From Sporodiniella umbellata (lineage: Eukaryota; Mucoromycota; Mucoromycetes; Mucorales; Rhizopodaceae): a DNA stretch of 64,000 nucleotides. This document shows, one piece after another, positions 11,412 through 25,499 of this stretch. The translations under genes and the position numbers were made by a program. The first letter of the stretch is position 1. The number at the start of each line of letters is the position of its first letter. The notes below the pieces were generated by a model. The model ran no database searches. It was not told where the DNA came from and saw nothing but the letters and a program-made list of their open reading frames with translations. The stretch is taken from contig JAIXMR010000102.1 of NCBI GenBank assembly GCA_025677835.1, positions 36,268-100,267 of the forward strand, given 5' to 3'.

Positions 11412-12576
11412 CTAAGACAGACTCACGTTGTAATACATCACCATTCCTGCGCCTTCATTGTCCAGATTACCGAACTTATATTGTCCCGAGGTTTTGAAAG
11501 TCAATGTGACAGTATAGAAAGAAGCAGGATATAGGCGAATCTGGTTGACTTTTTTGTTGTGAAAAGTTATGTCTCCATGGCTCCATTTTATATGGTGCGT
11601 ATCCCAAAAAGTCCCCCAGGCAACAAGATGCCAAACGACTTTCTTCTTTCTGAATATAAGGTCAGGGGGAGAGGAATTTATCAATCCATTGATAACGCTA
11701 TATATATGGCTTTTACTTTTCATCTGTTGATTATCTTGAGTGTTTTGCTCAAATTTAGTTAGCGTTTTCTCAAAGTACTGCGATTCAGCTTCGTTTGATA
11801 CTAGAAGAAGTTAAGGTAAACAAAGTATGTGATAAAACAGGCCCTTACAGAAAAAAGAAGATACAACTTCATCATAAGAAAGTGTACCAGGCCTATAAAT
11901 AAGAATAGCTCCATAGAGGCCCATGTATACATCACTTTCACTAACATGAGAATGGTATCCCCAAACGATAGAGTTTCCATCTGCTGGTCCAGGGCCAGCC
12001 CTTGGTAGCACTTTCCAAACATACTCGTATGTTTGGTTTGGCATCACAGCCGATTTTTCATATCCGTCTTTAAAAACAGCGCCCTCGCTTTCAAACTCAT
12101 AAAATACGCCCTGAATTATAGAGTTAGCAGTGTTGGTTACTATTTTCTATGCTTTACATGAGGGTGCATAGTCAAAGTTTGATTAGCTCTATTCCAGAAA
12201 TGAACTACAATTGTATCATACACCTCAGCTCTTAAAATAGGGCCCATGTTTCCTTGCCATTTGAATCTGCTCTTCTTTTTTGAATAGGTACTATCGGTAT
12301 ATTCGTTATAAAGAGCTTTATAATATTTGTTTTCCGGACTATGATAGGCTAAGCTGTAATGAGTTGTATAGTTCATCCCCCAGCAATTTGAAAATATATA
12401 CTTTGATGGTTGAAATTAGTCTGACTCTCATAATTCCACACCTGCTCCTCAGCAGTAACATAAAAGTGTCGCTTTTTTCCTTTTGCGCTGTTATACAATT
12501 CCTTTTTCAGAATGTCAAAATAATCTACGCCATACACAGAAGTAATAGCCAAAAGCAAAAACAGGAAAGGCTTCAT
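11412..12576 (-). CDS. secreted ceruloplasmin-type two-cupredoxin protein with lost copper ligands
   Basis: Four exons on the minus strand: 12576-12402, 12348-12158, 12110-11849 and 11800-11412, giving 338 aa. A signal peptide (MKPFLFLLLAITSVYG) precedes HFYVTAEEQVWNY and, further on, YKALYNEYTD and MGPILRAEVYDTIVVHFWN, as in ceruloplasmin/hephaestin cupredoxin domains. Domain 1 keeps the copper-type pairs HPHG (His120, His122) and YHSHV (His175, His177). Domain 2 (INGL...VVWHLVAWGTFWDTH) has KWSHG where relatives have HFHG, and YKFGNLDNEGAGM where the HCHxxxH...M ligands would be. The type 1 site and half of the trinuclear site are therefore missing. Family members are multicopper ferroxidases; this one is probably not an oxidase on its own. 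Its stop lies 27 bp from the convergent phosphatase-like gene. Confidence 0.82.
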
Positions 12577-12755
12577 AAAGAAAGCAGGTGGTACTTTTTT
12601 TTTTTGGTTATTTTATAAAGTTTCGAACAAGTTAAGCCACACGGGCTAAACGAAGCTTGAAAAGTATCAGAAAAATGGGATGCTTTTTATTCACAGAAGG
12701 GTAAATGTAAGTATTAAAAAGAAAAAAAAGAGTGAACGCAAACGATAATTGGCAT

Positions 12756-13420
12756 TTATACACGGGAGGCAACCCAGATGGCTGTTTTGCAGCCCTGCAT
12801 AATAACATTTTTGAGTACTGTGTGCATAGGTGCCAACTGAGCATCGTGAGCAACGGCTATATCATGGTGTTCAAGCTCCTCGTCTCTAAATTGTGCAACA
12901 GTCTGATATAATTTTAGAACACTATTTAAAAAACAGTTCACTTTACCTTGCTTAATTCAACAATTTCTTGATTAGGGTCTTTTAAGGTGACCAGCTCTCT
13001 TAATTGATCGTCATAGTGCCCGCCAATTACGGTTTCAACTGCTTCTGTGCAAGCCATGGCAGCTTCTTTACCCAACAAGGCAGTCCCATAACCTACGGCA
13101 TAGCCTGCTACTTCCCACAAGGGTCTTAGCAAACTGGGCCTGACCCGATGTTCACCTACAAGTTGATTAAAACGCTCCAAATGAACCTTTTCCTGATCCC
13201 ACATCTCTTGTAAAATTGGCTGCAATTTTTTATCTTTTCCCAAAACAGCGATTTGACCCTTATAAATATAATAAGCTCCCACTTCGCCTGCCTGGTCAAC
13301 TCGAATCATAGGTGTAATTAATTCTTTTTCTTCATTTGTTAGCGTTCTTGAAGTGACTGTAGAAAGAAAGCGGGCTTTATGACCCAGGGGTCTTGCAATG
13401 AGTTGTGGAATGCGAAGCAT
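12756..13420 (-). CDS. COQ7: 5-demethoxyubiquinone hydroxylase (mitochondrial)
   Basis: Two exons, 13420-12947 and 12902-12756, joined in phase 0, giving 206 aa, a typical length. The N-terminus (MLRIPQLIARPLGHKARFLS) is basic and lacks acidic residues, as in a mitochondrial presequence. The ferritin-like di-iron site is visible: VDQAGEVGAY (Glu46), QEKVHLERF (Glu77, His80), CTEAVETVIG, and RDEELEHHD in exon 2. The enzyme hydroxylates demethoxyubiquinone in ubiquinone synthesis, on the matrix side of the inner membrane and in complex with other Coq proteins. The C-terminus GCKTAIWVASRV is a good match to the family end. Assignment is firm. Confidence 0.96.
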
Positions 13421-15481
13421 GAATAAAAAAAGGTATGATTTTTTTTTGGATGTACAGGCTACATTTTTAAACTTAGAATTGAGACAATGTCAATTTTTTT
13501 TTGACAAAAAATTTTAAAATCAAATCGCTATATTTTTGAATTGACTATAATTTTAGACTTCCCTTAACACATTGTATGAGGATAAAGCCTAAAGTGAAGT
13601 TATCGGAAAGGATAAACGATCATGTAAGCAGCTAATATCTGCTAAATAATACCATATGAGTATTGAAGCTCTTTGAGAGAATTATAAAGATGCTTGTTTA
13701 ATAAAGGATTACTTACGAAGAGAAAACAATAAGGAGCTGTTTTGTCATGATACACAGATATCCAGTATTCAGCAATTTTTGAGAGACATACACCGCAATT
13801 ACTTGCGACTTGGTACAGAACCAATTGTTTCAACTTTTTGAACTATAAAAAAAAAAAATACTGTTGAAAAAGGGTTATAAAATAGTGAGCTATACCCGTA
13901 AGTCTCCAGGTGACGAAAACATGAATGGTAGAACCAGGCTTCCTCAAGACCTGATTAACTATCCAAAGAAAAAAATGTTTGCTCAAAAAATCTACGTATC
14001 TTTCTACAGTCATGCTTCCTCACCATTTTTGAGTCTCATTTAGAGAATGGTATCTAAGAAACAAACCAGAAGCCATACATAAAAATGCCCAGTGTAAATC
14101 AAATTACATGCATAGAAATGTTCAAAACCCAAAGAGTTTTTTATTCAGTTAGTTATAAATATACTGGGATATCTAAACTCGGTCAACTGTAATGTCTTTT
14201 TATTGTCCCTTTGTGTTGTTGAGCTAACAAGCAGAACAGGCAATTTCTTTTAGTGAACTGCAAGTAACCTTTGATGTATGAGTTGTTTCAAACGAAACTT
14301 TTTTATTTGACGTAGGTAGTTCAAAAATGTATTATAGAGCTTTAATTGTAAGAAGCATATATTACAAAATTCAAGTGGTTTCCGTATTGAAATCTAAACC
14401 TCAGTGCTATAACCAACAATTAACAGATGGTCCGCGTTCTTTGGTAATTTTTGTATGATGGTCCTCTAAAAAAAAGAGTATACTTACATGGCCTAGAAAG
14501 AAATGTGAGAGAATCCGAAACGCGGTTTGGGGAATTATATCATGTCTTTGGTCTTTTCGTTAGCATTATTGTTTGTTAGTCTTGAGTAATTATAATTTGA
14601 AACTGTTGTAGATCCCACTTTAAACTGGGCTGAATAGGCTTCGTAAACAAGCGATGTCAAAATTGTAGTTTTCTGCTCATCATATATCCAATATACCAAA
14701 AATTCACACTGTTAAGTTTGTGAAATATGAAGGGTAGTTATATCGAACTTTTGAATATAGCCTATCATTTGCAGAGCTAGGCAGTTTAGCTGCACATAAT
14801 TATCTTACAGCTTGGGTGGTTACTATTTGTTTTTCCTCCATCCAACTCCGCATGTAAATAGGTGGTCTTATTAAGAGAAAATTAGGATAGTTTGCAAAAA
14901 AAATTGAATCGTATAGCCTTGGTTTAGAAATTCCCACTGTAAGCTTTAGTATTTCTTCTATCAAGCGAAGAAGGTTAAAAGCGAAACATGCTCTAGCGGG
15001 CAAACAATTTTGACTATATAGTATGACAAGAATCAAATAAACAAAATATTGATTTTCAACAGACTTAATTCCTACAGCTTGCCTTAGGAGTTACATACAA
15101 CAATTTATGTTTTTTCTTTCTTTTTTATTCAATATGAACACACACAGGCTGCTAAACCTCGATCATTTTATTAAAAAAAAAAAAAGCTTTCAATTAACAT
15201 ACTTTATGTTACACCTAGCTTTTCAACGTTTTGATTTAAACCCAGCGCCAGTTTCAATGAGGTACGAGAGCTGTTGAAATCAAAGCGCTGTTTTCTTTAT
15301 CTTTATTTTACTTTTCTGAAAAAGGAGGCAGCCCGCTTGCAATCAAAAAAAAAAAAAGAAAGAAAGGGAGACATTTTTTCTAGAGACTATACGATTACAT
15401 TGGTAACAATATTCATTTACTTCACTAGACGTAAAGTTAACCAAGAATAGAAAAAAATAGGTAGACGATTTGCATCTATAC
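13421..15481. other. gene-free region between COQ7 and PIK1
   Basis: The COQ7 promoter (minus strand) lies at its left edge and the PIK1 promoter at its right edge. Between them I see only AT-rich sequence with short spurious frames and A/T runs (about 13847-13858, 15171-15184, 15345-15356). No repeat copy, tRNA or rRNA was recognised. Confidence 0.5.
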
Positions 15482-18707
<3,226 letters not shown>

Positions 18708-18866
18708 CAATAACCCTTTCTGTCAACTCAATATACATGTTTAAAACAATTTTTTTTATAAAAAAAAAAAGCACACAATTATGAATCAGAGCAGAATAAT
18801 AATAAAGAAATGTAGGGATGTATTCTGGGTTTTTAGTGTATGCAAAGTAAAAAAGAAAAGTAAAGT

Positions 18867-21800
18867 CTAACGGTGATGCTCTAAAGGAGTGTCAATCATG
18901 TAATTTCCAGGCACAAGACCTCTTTGGCCTGCCATTTCACTCGATATACGCTCGGCTTGCCACCACCCATCTGATTGCTTATGAATAATACCGATAACTT
19001 CATCCTGGTTAAATGACATTTCTGCTTCAATCTATTAGGGAAAAGAAATGTCAATGCTTGTTTTCGTTTATGTGGTCTAGACTTACTGTTGCCTCAAATG
19101 GCCACTGAGCTTTTGCAAAACCAATGAATCGATTGGATGTGTTTGCTGAAGGTAAAGCCTGTAAAGGTTGACTGTAGGGCGCCTCGTTATTAGCATTTGT
19201 ATCGCTTGTAGTATTAGACTGATGTGTAGCATGCTGAATAGATGCTTGCTGGTCAATTTGTTGCTGTAGTTGCGGTTGAGGAAAGTGGTTTTGTAAATCT
19301 GAAAGGCTGTCCTTTTCCTTTTTCTTGTCTTTCTTATTACCCCCAGTGAAGAAAAGAGAAAACCTACCGGCGCTCTTGGTTTCTTTCCCAGGTTTGTTCG
19401 ACGTTGATTCCGGGTTTGTTTTGTTTTTGGAGGCTTTTTCATTGTATATAGGCGCTCCGTGCTGTTGAATTTGAAACTCAGGGTTATTTGATCCCATTTG
19501 CTCTGAGCGAACATAACCATTTTGGTAGTTGCTATGATGTGATACATATCCTTTTTTTGTGTCTTCTGGGGGTATTATTCCCTGCCATGGTGCCGGTCGA
19601 ATGCCTCCGTTCTCTTCCATTCGAATTTGTAAGCGCCCATTGTTATTTGGCATTTGGTGGAACATTCGAGGATCATCGACAACCTGATGGGGCCCAAATT
19701 GAGGGTTCTTGTTAATAGGGCTTGGGATATCTATAGACAGTGGAATGGCAGGCTTGTGGGCCTTAGCTTCGTGAACCTTACTCTCTTCGGTGTGCTGCTT
19801 AGATGTACTAATAGACATGCTAGTTGTATCATATTCAGGCGATAGGAGAGGATCTTGAAAGGATGGGCTGTTTGTTATTTTAATTGGTATTTGCTGTGGG
19901 CGACGGATGGAAGAGATCACCCACTTTTCATCTTTAGGTGGAGGCATAGGCATTGTCCTTTCGTAAAGTGGATTCTCATCGTCATCCTCTATGTCTACAG
20001 ATTGGACGGCTTGATGTACAGTTCTTGTGCTTTCGTTGCATTTGTTTTCGTTGATAGGTTCACCATGGGCTTTTTTATCACCACTATCGTAATTTGATTG
20101 TTCTTTTATTTTTTCGGGTTCGCCTGTAGCTGTAGGTTCTTTTTCAAGTATGTTCAAAGGATTTTGGTTTTTTTCGGCCATGTTCAAAGAACTAGCTTCT
20201 TTTATAACATTTTCTCTGTGTATGTCATCCCTGGTTTCAGTTTCGTTTTCAAATGTGGTAGGCGACGAAACATTTTCAGGTTTTGTTGCATTAATTTGAA
20301 CATTGGTTTGATTTAACATTTGTTCTACTTCCTCGATTGCACTACATACATGTTCTGGATTTTGTTTTAATTCTTGTGTAACATCTGCCTTCGGTGTTTG
20401 TGATTGTCCTAACTGTTGAAGTTGAATATCTACTGATTTTAGCTCTTCATCGTGATTCGTCAAAACAGTGATACTACGTGCAAGCGATTCACTGGAGTTT
20501 TGGTGCGAAAATGGCGACTTTTGAACAGATCGATAGAATGATTCGTATGGAATAGATACTACAACATGTTCACATTTTTTGATTTTTATATACATATAAA
20601 AGATTAATTGTCTCACCTGGAGGTTGAGTTCCTGTTCTATAAGAATATACAAAATCCACAATATCTTTTTGGACATCTGTAATTTCTAGAGCAGCACGAA
20701 TTCTGTCACAGCACTAAATCGATGTATGAGATACAAAAAAGAATAGCAATAGCAAGGGCGAATCTGTATTGCAAATTAGCATACCTCTTCATCTATATTA
20801 AATGTACTGGTCATAATATTGGAGAATCTAATTTAATTATTTAGAGAATTCAATATTAAACGTGGCGGATCTATTTTTCTCTATTATTTACGACCAAAGC
20901 GTGCTTCTCAAATAAATAGTTCTCTTGAGCTCCATCTCTTGATAAACATCAGCCGTATGTTTCCAATCGTTAATCCATTGATCGTTGACGAAATTTAAGT
21001 TATCAATAGCCCTTTTATAGACTTGTTCTGTTTACATGAATTTTGAGTAAATTTGTAGGTAAAAATAGAATCTCTGTCTTACCAGCAACCGCGACAACTC
21101 TTTTTTGCTCTTCAATTTCCTTTTCCATCTAAGAAATACAAACACAAATATTAGATATCCGTAATCAATGATTTTACACAAAAAAAGTACTTGCTTCAGC
21201 AGTAAAATGTGTTTCTAATGAAATCAATTTGGTACTTTCTGTAGAATAGTGGTCTTTTGCCTACAATGTTACAACGGATTTATATTAATGATTTTGTGTT
21301 TAGTGTTCTTTTAATACTTTACTCGTGCAACCTCGTTTTCATGTAGTTTTTTAAGCTGCTTTAAATTTTCAATATGTGCATATTCCTAAAATACACAGTA
21401 AATTAGCCTTTGTACAAAAAAAAAGAATAGAAAAAAACAACCGTTCAATGTACAATACCCTTTTACGTATTTCTCTTTGTTCCTTTAAAAATCCGTCCAG
21501 CGGCATTTCAAGATGATCTCTTAACTGTTGGGCCAGGTCAATGTGGGCTCGAGCGGTCGTTTCGAGTGTAGAAGGGATACGAGATAGAGTTTCAGCAAAG
21601 CTTCCTTCTTCACATTGGCCGATTTTGGAAGTAGCTGATAGTTTTAAAAGCCGTTCTCCATATTCTTGTTCAATGTGTGCTCTAACGTAAACCAATGTCA
21701 AAACCTTGCAATTCTGTCTAATGCCATACAAAGTACCTCGACTCATATAGCTTCTTAATCTCTTCACATGTTTCTTTTGATCTCTTTAATTTGCTGAGAA

Positions 21801-21960
21801 CTATATCCACTCCCTTGTAGTCATTATCCTAGATAAAATAATATATGGTCAGGTTTTAACTGTTTTAAACATACTAAGCTTTTTTTATACTGTTAGGTAC
21901 CCAAAACGAATCTGAAAAGTTTGATCCAGGTGGAATTTGGGTGTGTAATATATTGGACAT
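18867..21960 (-). CDS. F-BAR and SH3 domain protein (Cdc15/Imp2/Hof1 type)
   Basis: Eleven exons on the minus strand: 21960-21901, 21828-21737, 21681-21459, 21385-21323, 21260-21195, 21128-21083, 21027-20892, 20827-20785, 20713-20617, 20558-19087 and 19031-18867, giving 820 aa. The F-BAR domain (about 1-275) shows SFWDNDYKGVDIVLSKLKRS and ARAHIEQEYGERLLKLS-like sequence. A long disordered region rich in Ser, Pro and Gln follows (about 276-760). A C-terminal SH3 domain has EAEMSFNQDEVIGI, DGWWQAE and GLVPGNYM. Such proteins scaffold the cytokinetic ring or septum on the plasma membrane. The intron between the fifth and sixth exons must start with GC (GCAAGT) to keep the frame. Its start is 147 bp from the divergent MED16 start. 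Which of the three yeast names fits best cannot be settled here. Confidence 0.9.
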
Positions 21961-22107
21961 TTTAAGATATAAAAATGAGTTTGAAGAAGAGAAGAAAAGC
22001 TTAGAATAGGAAGAAGAAAAAAAAACAAGAAAAGCCTTCAGTCTCGGGACTGTTTCACAAAGATAAAAATAGCTCTTCCCTTGTTTATTTCTCTTCTCTT
22101 TTTCTTT
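21961..22107. promoter_or_regulatory. divergent promoter, F-BAR gene / MED16
   Basis: Only 147 bp separate the F-BAR start (21960, minus) from the MED16 start (22108, plus), so both 5' control regions must lie here or inside the coding regions. The stretch is purine-rich on the left half and pyrimidine-rich near MED16. I see no TATA box. Confidence 0.6.
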
Positions 22108-25007
22108 ATGGCTCAACCCGCTACTTTAAAAAAGCCGAAACACTCACATACCAGTGCCTTAAACAAAACCGCCAGGAATTCTTATTCTTTTGGCCTCTCA
22201 TCGCTTACTTCTAAACAACCTCTTCCAGCCTTATCTATATCTAAACAAAATATATTGATATCGGCACCAGCTCAACCTATTCCAAACCAGATTCACTTTA
22301 TTGCAGGTGATCTCTACAACCACAATCACACTATAGTACAAAAAGCGCATATCGACATAATTAAAAACTACCACAAAAAAAATGTACTGACACACATGGA
22401 ATGGAACCGAAAAGGCAACACATTTGCTTCCATCGATGAAATTGGACAATTAGCTTTGTGGAAACTTGAAGTAAGTCGGATCTGCTACCAAAAAAGAAGT
22501 CGACACATTTTCAGCAACTCTTACTGTAAATTATTTTCAGGGCCCAACTGAAACTTGGAAGATGGAGTATAGTGTAGATTTGAAACAACCTTTGGCAGCA
22601 TTCATCTGGCTAAACTCTGAACGAGAGGTAAGCACAATTCTCGTTTTTTTCTTGGCTGTTAAATAACAGTTTTCTGCACTTTGTATTAGTATACAGACGA
22701 CTTAGTACGTGAGCCTAAAGTTTGCTTTAGAAACCCATACGGCTATCTTGCCTTTCTGACAGTAACTGTCTATGGTGAGATTAAGGTTCACTACCAACGT
22801 AGTGGAACACTATTTTCAAATTTCTCGGCACATATACCACAAGTAAATCAATGTGACCAAGGAAAGTCTGATACTAGCTGCTTTGGTATGTCCTTATCCG
22901 GAATGAACGATTGGCAGCACATTTCTCATGCCGCTATCACTTTAAAAAAGGATGAACTTTATTTAGCCACCCATCACGCATCTATACAGCCTAAGACCGT
23001 TAATGTATTTTCTATTAACATCAAGTTTCCAAGGATGGAAAGAAAAGGCGCCATTTGGTGCAAGCAATTAGCAAGCGCTCATATAAAAGAAAAGGATTTC
23101 TCTGTAACGCATATAGGGTTCAAAAAAATAGAGCAAGGACCCCAATTATATACATGTTTAGGAGGTATGTGAGGTATAATTTAGAGAACTTTCAATTAAA
23201 AAAAAGGCTAAAATCAAATTTTTTGAAGGATGGATAGATCAGCAATGGAAAAGCTGTGTACAACAATGGGAGCTGAAGCAAAACAACACCAACAGCTTAC
23301 TGAAAGATCGCTGTGTAAGCTTCTTGCAGATACAGTTTTATTCATCTTCCGCTATCTAAACATGCACTGCTATTTTTAGGAATTTATATGTCAAAATCAG
23401 TCATTGATTGAAGGAAGTTTTTTAACTTCTGTAAAGTCATCGAAAAGCGGACATCTAATCTTGGGGCTATCTGATGGAAGTTTGCACTCGAATTTGCTAA
23501 AAGAAGATAGCCCGTTTGAATCATATGTACCAGGATTCTGGTGTATTGTCAAATCAAACACTCCAGATTCCATAAAAGATCTCACTCTATCGCCCAATGA
23601 AACTCATATAATATATACACTTGAGTCTGGGCAGATTAGTATAGCCAGAGCTACACATGATACGTTTGACAAGGAACAAGGTATGCGTACACATATGTAC
23701 AAAGCTTGTATTGTTGACAGCTGCCTATAGTCACTCTTTTAACCTTACAGCTAAAACGCTGCCTGTTTGAAAATGTGGATGCAACGGATTTGATATCTGA
23801 ACTGGTTAGACTCGGCAAACAGCCTGGTCTTGAAGGTTTGTTTGGGTAAACCTTGTGAATTGACTAGGCTTCTAACGAAGCATATATAATAATATGTGCA
23901 TAGATAAACCCATGGAAATTTTAGATAGCATTTTGACATCTTACGAGTCACAGCATAAAGATCAAGAGGAAGATTGGAATATAGGGCTGCTTCAAAAGGC
24001 TTACGGATTTGCTATAACAACACTCAATCGTTTGCCCGATAAAAAAATCCAAAGTATCAATATGATACGAGGGATGCAGTTACCGACAATATTGGAATGC
24101 TTTAATTCTAGTTGTTTAAATTATAACAGTATAGACAAATGCTTCAGTAAAGAGCGAGTGGATGTAGAATTCGATTTCAATAGCTTTTGGTCTTTGGCCG
24201 TACTGTCTACATGGGTCTTCGATTTTGTAAAATGGATATTACATGAGTGGGACTTGTTGATGTATTCTAAAAATGACCAGACGAAAGGTAGTACCAAGAA
24301 TACTGAGAATAGCCACAACTTATTACTTTTTAGATAAAAAGCCGTTACACTCTATTCTTTTTGTTCACAAAGAATCAAGGGAGTGTCTTGTTAAGCTATT
24401 AATATTGATACAGAACTTTCTACAATTTGCAAGTAGCGCCCATTACCAACTGGATCATTTGCCAGAATCTCAACCGGTATTGCAAAGATACATTAAAACA
24501 CTAAAAGAAGAGACACCAATAAACATAGACGAAGTAATAACTCTATTAAATGACATAGCTAAAATAGAGTGCAGTGCTAAAGGTATGAATAAAACATCTA
24601 TAAAGAAAAACACAATTAACACATACCTATCTAGCAAACAATAGGTGGTCTGCACTATTGAAATCTACGTTTGATGACTATGCTATACCTGAGCTTCAGG
24701 AGGTTTCTTTAAAATATAAAGAAAAGTGCGCTCAACCCTGTCTTTATATCAAAAAAGAAATCATTGAAGAATATGACCCTATTCGTAAACGGAAAATTTC
24801 AAACTATGCAAGAACAAACCTCTGTATCCAGTAAGTATTGCATCCTATTTTTAAAAGAGAAAAAATGTCTTATACAATAATAGGTGTCGCCAACACATAC
24901 TACCCATTCATACAGATGCTGATGATTTAGACCCATGCTCATCTGCTCAGTGGTATCAAAGCTTTGGAAGAAGATGTATTTGTGGAGGAATATTCATTTC
25001 TATGTAA
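22108..25007 (+). CDS. MED16: Mediator subunit 16 (Sin4)
   Basis: Ten exons: 22108-22470, 22541-22627, 22690-23164, 23229-23314, 23380-23680, 23731-23835, 23904-24287, 24334-24582, 24635-24830 and 24884-25007, giving 789 aa. The N-terminal WD-like part has KKNVLTHMEWNRKGNTFASI and GQLALWKLE, the Med16 propeller signature. The C-terminus carries LCIQCRQH ... QWYQSFGRRCICGGIF, the Cys-rich end of fungal Med16. Med16 sits in the Mediator tail and links activators to RNA polymerase II in the nucleus. Exons 6 and 9 use acceptors (after 23730 and after 24634) chosen because nearby AGs break the frame. Assignment rests on motif recognition; sequence similarity in this family is low. Confidence 0.82.
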
Positions 25008-25499
25008 TAAAACAAGGACTGGTCTTAGAGAAAAAAAAACCCCTTTGTAAACACAACACACCTTCGGAGCACACATGATTAAACATAACCGTCAGATTTG
25101 CGTTGCAACAATGCAACACGGGCTAAATAGGCTACTGTGAATGAAATGAAGCTGAATAGCTTCACGCTGTAAGCAAAGAGTACCATAGACTGAATCCTGT
25201 TTCAGTAACAGTAACTTGTTATAACTTTTAAAATTCCATTTGCCCAATCTTCTACAAATTCATAAATCACTTTGGAACATAGAAAAAACACTACTAATTG
25301 AGGAACCTTCAAAAACTTTTTTTTCAAAAGCAAACCACCTTCGTCATGACAATCAAATTCTGACCTATTATGCAATCAGAGTTGCCTAAATATTGAAATT
25401 CAGTAAAATAATTACTTTTAAGCGCGAAAAAAAAATGAATATGGCTTTTTTTTAAGACGCGATTTTTTTTCTTTTCTTTTCTTTTTTTTAAACTTTACA
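25008..25499 (+). promoter_or_regulatory. MED16 terminator / SPT16 promoter region
   Basis: This 492-bp gap sits between the MED16 stop and the SPT16 start. Just before the SPT16 ATG is a pyrimidine-rich stretch of T and CTTTT units (25461-25491), a common feature of fungal promoters. No TATA box is clear. Confidence 0.45.
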
